This document shows positions 1 to 5,413 of a DNA stretch of 10,581 nucleotides, one piece after another; the stretch's first letter is position 1; the number at the start of each line of letters is the position of its first letter. Location: NCBI GenBank assembly GCA_030427215.1, contig JAUHXB010000024.1, positions 1-10,581 on the forward strand, read 5' to 3'. Made by a program: the position numbers and the translations under genes. Source of the stretch: Alphaproteobacteria bacterium. Its GTDB lineage: Bacteria; Pseudomonadota; Alphaproteobacteria; Micavibrionales; UBA1664. Under the pieces are notes generated by a model. The model searched no databases. It saw nothing but the letters and a program-made list of their open reading frames with translations, and was not told the origin of the DNA.

Positions 1-321
1 AAAAGAATAACAACTAACGTTGGAAATAATCAGCACTCAAATTCAAAGGATGTAATCTCAATTAAGAAGGCATTAAACGCAATTGGCTTGTATAATGGTA
101 ATGTATCAATGCCATATATTGATGCCGAAATGGATAAGGCAATTTATTCCTTACAAAAAAATGAAAATCTAAAAACTGATGGTCTTATAAAACCAGGGGG
201 ACCAACATAGAATGCAATTTTTAGATTAACAGGTGCACCAATCGTCAGATGTCCACAATGTGGTGGCCCACACGGTGGATCAAAAGGAGATTTATGTCCT
301 GATTGTCATGTTAAACAATAG
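1..321 (+). pseudogene. Peptidoglycan-binding / zinc-ribbon phage protein, 5'-truncated by window and interrupted by TAG
   Basis: Frame 1 is open from the first base to a TAG at 208-210, then stays open in the same frame to a second TAG at 319-321. The part before the first stop resembles the peptidoglycan-binding-like domain found in alphaproteobacterial phage proteins: helices around IKKALNAIG and MDKAIYSLQ, then LKTDGLIKPGGPT. In such domains the PGGPT motif is usually followed by Glu, so the TAG sits where a GAG would be expected. The part after the stop carries a zinc ribbon, CPQC followed eleven residues later by CPDC, at about 253-312. No frameshift is needed to join the halves. Base composition is AT-rich. 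Its stop abuts the stop of the opposite-strand gene. The start is outside the window, so total length is unknown. Assignment to the domain family is by pattern memory, not a search. Confidence 0.6.
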
Positions 322-693
322 TTATTGACTCAAAAAATCATTGATATCATTTTGAGAATAATCGAGCAGATACCCGATTAATTGATCAATTGAGTCAGTG
401 TAATCTACGGCTTTAGAATGAAGTTGTTTACGGATAAAAATATAGGCATGTGCTCTCCATTCTTCATCAGGCAATGTGAAACAAACATACCTCATGAGAT
501 CGCCTGCATAATTTTTGATTTCAGATTGAAAACGAATTATTTTTCCGCTTTCGACATAGCGCCTGAATGCTTCATCAGGAATAATTTGTTCGTCAATTAT
601 TCTATTTTGAGGAACGATATCGCCGAATGCCGCAAGGCGTTTTTTGCCTACAAGCATTAATTCTAATTCCTGTCCTTCATGAGGGCCAATCAT
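322..693 (-). CDS. Hypothetical protein (123 aa), conserved-looking, unknown function
   Basis: I do not recognise a characterised family. The protein starts MIGPHEGQELELML and carries a second ordered block, PDEEWRAHAYIFIRKQ, at about residues 75-90. It ends with a helical, acidic tail (DYSQNDINDFL). There is no signal peptide, membrane segment or visible DNA-binding helix-turn-helix. The reading frame is closed by TGA just two codons upstream of the ATG, so the start is fixed unless translation begins inside. No Shine-Dalgarno sequence is visible, but a -10-like TATGGT lies six bases before the ATG. The gene opposes its phage neighbours: it is tail-to-tail with the zinc-ribbon pseudogene with no gap, and head-to-head with the 723-1016 gene across 29 bases. 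The balanced composition and clear motifs argue that it is real rather than a shadow, and the plus-strand ORF across it looks like an antisense artefact. Confidence 0.7.
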   Translation of the reverse strand: MIGPHEGQELELMLVGKKRLAAFGDIVPQNRIIDEQIIPDEAFRRYVESGKIIRFQSEIKNYAGDLMRYVCFTLPDEEWRAHAYIFIRKQLHSKAVDYTDSIDQLIGYLLDYSQNDINDFLSQ

Positions 694-699
694 TTTTCA

Positions 700-705
700 A
701 CCATA
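700..705 (-). promoter_or_regulatory. Possible -10 hexamer (TATGGT) for the 322-693 gene
   Basis: Read on the minus strand, TATGGT matches the -10 consensus at four of six positions and ends six bases before the ATG at 693. That would place the transcription start at or next to the start codon. No convincing -35 element is seen at normal spacing. This is a weak call, supported mainly by the absence of a ribosome binding site. Confidence 0.2.
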
Positions 706-722
706 CTAAAACCAGGATAACA

Positions 723-1016
723 ATGAAACAAAAAACACCAGAATTGTCTGCGGAAACGCAGGAGCAATTAAAACAATCTATCCCTGAGGCAATGCAAATT
801 GCCATTTTATCCTATCAAGAATTTGCGGACCGTGGTGAACAAGACAGCAAAGCATCCGATAAATTTAAAGATCATCATAATGCGTGTCGTGCCGCGTTAA
901 CGCATATTGAATTATTGTTGAAGTTGGCACGATTGGTGGATGTCTTGGATGATGATCAACAGAATGACATATCGACAATGATTGAGAAGGCATATGCTGA
1001 ATTGGGCGATAGGTGA
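723..1016 (+). CDS. Small helical phage protein upstream of terminase (possible terminase small subunit)
   Basis: This encodes a 97-residue protein, rich in Glu, Gln and Ala and predicted to be mostly helical. It has no membrane segment and no clear HTH motif. The ATG at 723 was chosen over the longer upstream start because an AGGA sits about eight bases upstream and because the extra upstream residues would run through the opposite-strand gene. The stop TGA overlaps the terminase ATG in the arrangement TGATG, so translation of the two is probably coupled. A small gene coupled to terminase large subunit often encodes the small subunit that recognises phage DNA, but nothing in the residues proves this. 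A hypothetical phage protein is an equally fair label. Confidence 0.7.
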   Translation: MKQKTPELSAETQEQLKQSIPEAMQIAILSYQEFADRGEQDSKASDKFKDHHNACRAALTHIELLLKLARLVDVLDDDQQNDISTMIEKAYAELGDR

Positions 1017-2488
1017 TGAGGCTTAAAGTCAATTTGGATATGTTTGTTATGATTTGGAATCAAATGCAAAATCAAACAACACCCGACATACACTTGATGA
1101 TTTTACGATGGTTGGAGCAAGCATGGACGAGCGGTAATAATCGATTATTATTGATGGCATTTCGATCATGTGGGAAATCAACATTGGTTGGAATTTTTGC
1201 TGCTTGGTTGCTGTATCAAAATCCAAATTTACGGATATTAATTGTTGCGGCGGAGGACAGCTTGGCCTCTAAAATGGTGCGAAATATAAAACGCATTTTG
1301 GAACGTCATCCCTTGACATCTGGTTTGATTCCTAAGGTGATGGATCAATGGGCAAGTGATCGTTTCACGGTTTTAAGGTAACAAGAATTACGGGACCCTT
1401 CCGTTATGGCACGGGGGTTGTTTTCCAACATTACGGGTGTGCGTGCGGATATTATTATTTACGATGATGTTGAGGTTCCTAATACGTCTGGAACAAAAGA
1501 AGCGCGCGAAGAATTGCGTCATCGTTTGGATGAATCTCGGTTTATCTTAACGCCAAAGGGTATGCAATTATTTGTGGGAACACCGCATTGTTACGACACA
1601 ATTTATGCCGTTGATCAGGCGCAAAAAAATCTTGATCAAAGCGATCCTTATTTAGATGAGTTTCAGGATTTGCGTATACCAATATATAATGAAAATTATG
1701 AAAGTGCATGGCCAGATAAATTTTCAAAGGCCGATATTGAATCCTTAAAAAAGCAAGTTGGTCCGAATAAATTTGAATCGCAAATGATGTTGCGCCCAGT
1801 GAATATCGCGCAAGGGCGATTAAATCCTGACCTGTTGCAATTTTATAATGACGATTTGGATTATAAAGAAATTAGTCGAAAACCACATTTATATTTAGGG
1901 GGGAAGCAGATTGCATCTTGTTCTGCCTGGTGGGATCCTGCATTCGGATCGGCGGGTGGCGATGCATCCGTTTTGGCGATTATTTTTACGGATGTGGATG
2001 GTAAAAACTATATTCATCATATTGAATATATCCGTATTGATGAAGCCAATAAAGACGATGAGGCCACACAACAATGTCAAAAAATTGCATCTGTTTTGGT
2101 TCAATATTATGTGCCATGCGTGACGGTTGAAACAAATGGAATTGGAAAATTTCTTCCTGCGATTTTAAGGCGAGAGATAAGGGCGTCGTCCCATTATGCA
2201 TCCGTGATTGACCACCATACACATTTCAATAAATCACAAAAAATTATTGAAGGCTTTGATGCAGTTATGGCAGCTCAAAATTTATATGTGCATGCCTCAA
2301 TATCTAAAACGCCTTTCCTCAATGAAATGAGAGAATGGCGGCCAAGTGCATCAAATACAAAAGATGACGGATTGGATGCGGTGGCGTCGGCATTACTGCA
2401 AGAGCCAATCCTTATTGCAAGCGGATCGCAAAAAGGCATACGTAAAAATTGGTCCCCCACGGCGCAGATATTCAAAGCAAAAACTTGA
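1016..2488 (+). pseudogene. Phage terminase large subunit, interrupted by in-frame TAA
   Basis: Terminase large subunit is the ATPase-nuclease that packages phage DNA into the prohead and cuts it. Read through a TAA at 1379-1381 (codon 122), the gene gives about 490 residues, a normal length. The N-terminal ATPase part has a Walker A motif AFRSCGKST at about residues 48-56. After the stop come Walker B IIIYDD (about 146-151) and the coupling motif FVGTPH (about 186-191). The C-terminal RNase H-like nuclease shows WWDPAFG (Asp about 307), VTVETNG (Glu about 372) and DDGLDA (Asp about 450-454). The frame does not change across the stop, and QELRDPSVMARG continues the expected text, so this is a point nonsense change. 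The break separates Walker A from Walker B. The next ATG is at 1406 with no good ribosome binding site. ATG 1016 is preferred; GTG 1013 is possible. Confidence 0.85.
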
Positions 2489-2512
2489 CTAAATATGAAA
2501 ATAATGTATGTT
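2485..2512 (+). promoter_or_regulatory. Candidate sigma70-type promoter for the 2521-3120 gene
   Basis: TTGACT (2485-2490, five of six to the -35 consensus) is followed after 16 bases by TATGTT (2507-2512, four of six to the -10 consensus). It overlaps the terminase stop codon. The expected transcription start is at about 2519-2521, directly at the ATG of the next gene, which has no Shine-Dalgarno sequence. This supports independent, possibly leaderless, expression of that gene. Confidence 0.4.
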
Positions 2513-2520
2513 GTTGCTTA

Positions 2521-3120
2521 ATGAGTTGGAGTTCACGACAGCAAAAATTAAGAAACATGTTTGGTAAACAGGAGGATCTGTGTTTCCAAGTTGTTGTGTG
2601 TTATTACCCTGATGAGAGTAATGAGCGTTATGATTTTGAAAAAGCATGTGAAAAGCACAATATTGAATATGAACTAAATACACCAATGTGTGAAAATTTC
2701 GAAATTACTTACGAAGGTTTAGATTTTGGAAATGGTTTTGTGATTATAAATAATGATGGTTCTGTTGAAACCTTTGATCCTTGTGTGGAAGTTATTTATA
2801 CGATGACAGATACGAAAAAAATCAATGAAATGCTTAAGGGGGATGACTCTGAAGATGAAAATATTTTTTTCGATCACATTGTTTCTGTGTATCTGTATCA
2901 AATAGAGAAAGAATTGAAATGTAAATTTAAGATGGGTGCTAAATATATGGATTGGGGGCGCGGGGCTTTTAAATTTCAATTTATTATACATCCTTACACA
3001 CCTCAATTATGCCATCCAAGAGATGTAGGGGTTTTGAAACCAATTACTCTTGTAGATGGATATGTTATTGATCCAGAACAAGCTAAATTTTCTACTACAA
3101 GACAGTTGTCATGTGAGTAA
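2521..3120 (+). CDS. AT-rich hypothetical protein (199 aa), probable phage moron
   Basis: I recognise no family. The predicted product is a soluble, acidic protein with about eight cysteines, no signal peptide and no membrane segment. The middle carries a strongly acidic patch (GDDSEDEN), and the last third has aromatic-rich text (MDWGRGAFKFQF) that suggests a beta-rich fold. Hand counts of four 60-base lines inside the gene give about 27-32% G+C, lower than terminase or the host genes. It has its own promoter-like element upstream and a strong terminator 25 bases after its stop. This architecture, inserted between terminase and lysis genes, is typical of a moron, a gene that often benefits the lysogen. 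The start is uncertain: ATG 2521 fits the promoter, ATG 2557 would give a 187-residue form, and the frame is open back to a TTG inside terminase. None has a good ribosome binding site. Confidence 0.75.
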   Translation: MSWSSRQQKLRNMFGKQEDLCFQVVVCYYPDESNERYDFEKACEKHNIEYELNTPMCENFEITYEGLDFGNGFVIINNDGSVETFDPCVEVIYTMTDTKKINEMLKGDDSEDENIFFDHIVSVYLYQIEKELKCKFKMGAKYMDWGRGAFKFQFIIHPYTPQLCHPRDVGVLKPITLVDGYVIDPEQAKFSTTRQLSCE

Positions 3121-3144
3121 CCAATTTAAAAGATTAACTTCACA

Positions 3145-3173
3145 CCTCGTCATTTGGCGAGGTTTTTTATTTT
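3145..3173 (+). terminator. Rho-independent terminator
   Basis: The hairpin CCTCGTC-ATTT-GGCGAGG forms a seven-base-pair stem with one G-T pair and a four-base loop, followed directly by six T, an A and four more T. It lies 25 bases after the stop of the AT-rich gene and would end its transcript. Its T tract runs straight into the ribosome binding site of the lysis cassette, so lysis genes must be read through it or transcribed from elsewhere. Confidence 0.9.
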
Positions 3174-3180
3174 AAAGGAC
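3174..3180 (+). promoter_or_regulatory. Ribosome binding site that fixes the 3187 start
   Basis: AAAGGAC lies six bases before the ATG at 3187. It is the only good Shine-Dalgarno match near this gene and rules out the longer open frame that would begin inside the terminator hairpin at 3154. Confidence 0.7.
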
Positions 3181-3186
3181 AAATAC

Positions 3187-3495
3187 ATGGACCTAACATT
3201 CCCATCGCACATGGTGTGGTGGGTGACGGTGATTGACATCCCTGTTGCCACAGCACTTTTTCTTATGATATGGCGGTCGCGCAAAGATTTTGAAAATGAA
3301 ATTGATCAACTGCATCGTTTGATCGATACGCGTCATGCGCAAATGCGCGATGGTTTAAGCGCTTATAAGCTTGAGGTTGCAAAAACATATTCGACGCAAA
3401 CTGAAATGCGATTGCTTGAGGGGCGATTGGTTGATCATCTTCTGCGCATTGAATCGAAATTAGACAAACATATTCAACGAAACGCGAAAGGATAA
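3187..3495 (+). CDS. Membrane-anchored coiled-coil protein of the lysis cassette
   Basis: This 102-residue protein has one membrane segment near its N terminus (about residues 9-29, WWVTVIDIPVATALFLMIW). It is followed by WRSRKDF and a long charged heptad-like helix to the C terminus, presumably cytoplasmic if the positive residues after the membrane segment follow the positive-inside rule. It is the first of three closely spaced genes, with three bases between its stop and the next ATG, and is probably cotranscribed with the endolysin and holin. Position and topology suggest a role in lysis, perhaps as an accessory holin, antiholin or envelope-spanning factor, but no residue motif decides among these. 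Similar short WVT-IP-type membrane proteins next to cell wall hydrolases occur in alphaproteobacterial phage regions as far as I remember. I have not confirmed this by search. Confidence 0.75.
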   Translation: MDLTFPSHMVWWVTVIDIPVATALFLMIWRSRKDFENEIDQLHRLIDTRHAQMRDGLSAYKLEVAKTYSTQTEMRLLEGRLVDHLLRIESKLDKHIQRNAKG

Positions 3496-3498
3496 AAC

Positions 3499-3984
3499 AT
3501 GGGGACATATTCAAAAGTTATAGAAATGAACGAAGGCGATGAATTCGCCGCCAACGAATTTATGAAGGGTATGGAAATTGACGTTATGGCGCGAACCTTG
3601 TGGGGGGAGGCAAGATCAGAAGGCCTGAAGGGAATGGAGGCCGTGGCCCATGTGATTTTAAATCGCGTTGCACATGCAAAATCCAAAGGCGAATCATTTT
3701 GGTGGGGGCATGACGTTTTAACGGTATGCCAACGTCCATACCAATTTTCATGTTGGAATCCGGGTGATCCTAATCGTCAAAAATTAATGGCGGTTGATAA
3801 AGATGATATTCATTTCGCGACCGCATTACGAGTAGCACGTCGAGCCGTTTATAGACAATTAGGTGATGACCCAACATTAGGTGCGGATCATTATCACACA
3901 GTTAATGTCTCTCCATTTTGGTCTAAGGGTGAAACGCCGCTCATTCAAATTGGATCACATCTATTTTTTAAATTGGAGGTATAA
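3499..3984 (+). CDS. SleB-type cell wall hydrolase (phage endolysin)
   Basis: This 161-residue protein matches the Hydrolase_2/SleB cell wall hydrolase family (PF07486), which cleaves peptidoglycan glycan strands. The hallmark is ARTLWGEARSEG at about residues 31-42, with the likely catalytic Glu at 37. It is followed by AVAHVILNRV (48-57), YQFSCW (81-86) and GADHYHT (128-134). There is no signal peptide, so it must reach the wall through the holin encoded directly downstream, as expected for a phage endolysin rather than a spore cortex enzyme. An AAAGGA sits six bases before the ATG and overlaps the preceding stop region. The stop TAA shares one base with the holin ATG, which indicates translational coupling. 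The gene looks intact: all family blocks are present in one frame. Confidence 0.9.
   Translation: MGTYSKVIEMNEGDEFAANEFMKGMEIDVMARTLWGEARSEGLKGMEAVAHVILNRVAHAKSKGESFWWGHDVLTVCQRPYQFSCWNPGDPNRQKLMAVDKDDIHFATALRVARRAVYRQLGDDPTLGADHYHTVNVSPFWSKGETPLIQIGSHLFFKLEV
3975..3979 (+). promoter_or_regulatory. Strong Shine-Dalgarno for the holin, inside the endolysin gene
   Basis: GGAGG ends four bases before the holin ATG at 3984 and lies within the last codons of the endolysin gene. Together with the TAATG stop-start overlap it suggests coupled but efficient holin translation. Confidence 0.7.
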
Positions 3985-4460
3985 TGCTTGAAACTATTTT
4001 AGGGAAATTAGGGCTATCATTTTTAACCACGACTTTGTCAAAAGTGCTGGGTCGAATGGACAATGATATTGCAAAAAATGCTGCACAAATATTAAGTGAT
4101 GTTGAACGCGAAATTGCCAAGGGTGCGATATCATTAGATCAAGTGAAAGAAGCCAATCGCCATATCGAATATCTGTCTGCGCAAGATAACGAAAAATTGA
4201 AAGAGGTTAATCAATCTCTCCGCGCGGAAATTGCATCACAAGATATTTACGTTCGTCGTATGCGTCCGACATTTGGGTATTTAATGGCCCTCACATGGGC
4301 GGCACAAATGTTTGGCGTTGCATACATTATGGTGTTTGAAACGGATAAATCCAGTCTAGTGATTGAGGCGATTGAATCTTTATCCGCCATTTGGGCGGTT
4401 GGGTTATCCGTCCTTGGAATCTATGTTTATAAACGAAGTGAGGATAAAAGGCTAAAGTAA
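3984..4460 (+). CDS. Holin of the 3TM / gene-transfer-release family
   Basis: This 158-residue protein fits the holin family described as '3TMs, for gene-transfer release' (PF11351), whose members permeabilise the inner membrane so that endolysin can act. The N-terminal two thirds are amphipathic and helical. A conserved-looking RRMRPTFGY block (about 91-99) leads into a first clear membrane segment (98-117), and a second follows at about 130-148 (IWAVGLSVLGIYVYKR). The hydrophobic LGLSFLTTTLSKVLG stretch near the N terminus (8-22) is the best candidate for the third. The gene is coupled to the endolysin by the TAATG overlap. Its last nine bases overlap the end of the opposite-strand transporter gene, so there is no room for a terminator or an att site between phage and host genes. 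Confidence 0.85.
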   Translation: MLETILGKLGLSFLTTTLSKVLGRMDNDIAKNAAQILSDVEREIAKGAISLDQVKEANRHIEYLSAQDNEKLKEVNQSLRAEIASQDIYVRRMRPTFGYLMALTWAAQMFGVAYIMVFETDKSSLVIEAIESLSAIWAVGLSVLGIYVYKRSEDKRLK

Positions 4461-5363
4461 CTCGCGCCGTCTTTTTCGCTGATGGTAGAGGAGAATATAA
4501 AGGCCACAGGCAATAATGACGGCACTGCCGACAATCGTGTTGATTTGCGGTATGTCTTGAAATATGACATATCCGAATAATGTTCCCCATATAATTTGAG
4601 AATATTGAAATGGTGCCACAGATGCAATGGATGGAGCACGGGCAAAAACGGCGCTTAATGTCAAAACGGCGGTTGGGATAGTGAAGGCGTAAAAGGCCAT
4701 CGCCAAAAAATGTGTAATATTTATTGTTGGGGGCAAAGGCGATTCAATTGCGGGGATAATATTGGCCAGAACAAGGGCGATACTTCCAAATATGACATAG
4801 AGATAGGGATCTTCGTCACGGCCAATTTTACGCACAACCATGGTTGATAATGCAACGCTTAACACGGCACCAAATGCAAAAAGATAGCCGACATTAAAAT
4901 CATTGTAATCGGGCTGAACCACAATCAAAACACCTGCAAATCCGATGGCAATTACTATCCATTCGGTTATGGACACTTTTTCCTTAAAAATAAAAAATGC
5001 CCCTATGGTCACAATAAAAGGCGTTGAGAAAACCACCCCGTAAAAATCGGTAAGGGGTAAGCGATTAACCGCCTCAAACATGAAATAGGTAATAGCAATC
5101 AATGTGAGGCCACGAACGATATGAAGCTTTTTATACGATGTGTGATAGGCGCGTGATACGCCATGCCGTTTGATCATCAAAACGGTTAATATGATGAGAG
5201 CAGGAAGAGAATTCGCAACGATAATTGTTGAACGTTCAAACCCTTCGCTTAAAAACCATTTGGCCATAGTGTCGGATAGGGAAAACATCAAATACGCAAA
5301 GCAGGAATAAAATGCGGCCTGTACATGTGTTAAATGACGTTGAAGAAGTAAAGCAGTCAACAT
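4452..5363 (-). CDS. DMT-superfamily EamA transporter
   Basis: This 303-residue inner-membrane protein has about ten hydrophobic segments, arranged as two EamA repeats at roughly residues 15-150 and 160-293. The end of the first repeat is typical of the family: AVNRLPLTDFYGVVFSTPF, then FKEKVSITEW and a glycine-rich helix. The tail is short and very basic (HQRKRRR), as expected at the cytoplasmic face. DMT carriers export or take up metabolites such as amino acids; in Rickettsia a related member takes up S-adenosylmethionine. The sequence alone does not show the substrate. The ATG at 5363 is kept because it leaves a normal cytoplasmic lead before the first helix, although no clear ribosome binding site precedes it. 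It is divergent from nhaA across 50 bases and convergent with the holin, sharing nine bases at the 3' ends. Its stop is TAG. Confidence 0.88.
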   Translation of the reverse strand: MLTALLLQRHLTHVQAAFYSCFAYLMFSLSDTMAKWFLSEGFERSTIIVANSLPALIILTVLMIKRHGVSRAYHTSYKKLHIVRGLTLIAITYFMFEAVNRLPLTDFYGVVFSTPFIVTIGAFFIFKEKVSITEWIVIAIGFAGVLIVVQPDYNDFNVGYLFAFGAVLSVALSTMVVRKIGRDEDPYLYVIFGSIALVLANIIPAIESPLPPTINITHFLAMAFYAFTIPTAVLTLSAVFARAPSIASVAPFQYSQIIWGTLFGYVIFQDIPQINTIVGSAVIIACGLYILLYHQRKRRRELL

Positions 5364-5400
5364 GGATTCGATTTTTCTTTGTTTGGTTTTAAAAACATCC

Positions 5401-5406
5401 TATAAT
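5401..5406 (+). promoter_or_regulatory. Perfect -10 hexamer TATAAT seven bases before the nhaA start
   Basis: TATAAT ends seven bases before the nhaA ATG at 5414. The upstream TTGTTT at 5379-5384 (16-base spacing) is a poor -35. There is no Shine-Dalgarno sequence between the hexamer and the ATG, so the transcript would start at about the A of the ATG and be leaderless. The region is AT-rich and divergent, so chance is possible. Confidence 0.4.
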
Positions 5407-5413
5407 TTTCATC

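Larger units (their letters stand above)
1..4460 (+). mobile_element. Partial or decayed prophage / GTA-like module
   Basis: Several genes in this stretch are recognisably of phage type: a terminase large subunit, a SleB-type endolysin, a 3TM holin and a peptidoglycan-binding/zinc-ribbon protein. Portal, protease, capsid and tail genes, which normally follow terminase, are missing, and lysis genes follow after a single unrelated gene. Two of the phage genes carry in-frame stop codons. The left edge lies outside the window. The right edge is taken as the holin stop, because the next gene is a host-type transporter whose 3' end overlaps the holin by 9 bases. I see no integrase, no tRNA and no att-like direct repeat. 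It may be a decayed prophage, a satellite-like remnant or part of a scattered gene transfer agent. The holin family is one often linked to gene transfer agents. Confidence 0.6.

Noticed and set aside
418..660. Plus-strand open frame opposite the 322-693 gene
   Set aside because: It lies wholly inside a minus-strand gene with better motifs, has no ribosome binding site and its composition (many Cys, Ile, Phe, Asn) is typical of antisense reading.
627..722. Longer N terminus for the small gene before terminase
   Set aside because: The extra residues overlap the start of the divergent gene, and the ATG at 723 has an AGGA at good spacing.
1..2488. Stop-codon reassignment in the phage or host
   Set aside because: TAA, TAG and TGA all end well-defined genes here (for example nhaA and icd at TAG, the lysis genes at TAA, terminase at TGA), and reassigning TAA would fuse the lysis genes to nonsense.
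2449..2520. TTG start inside terminase for the AT-rich gene
   Set aside because: The added residues come from the terminase coding region in another frame and there is no ribosome binding site; the promoter candidate lies downstream of it.
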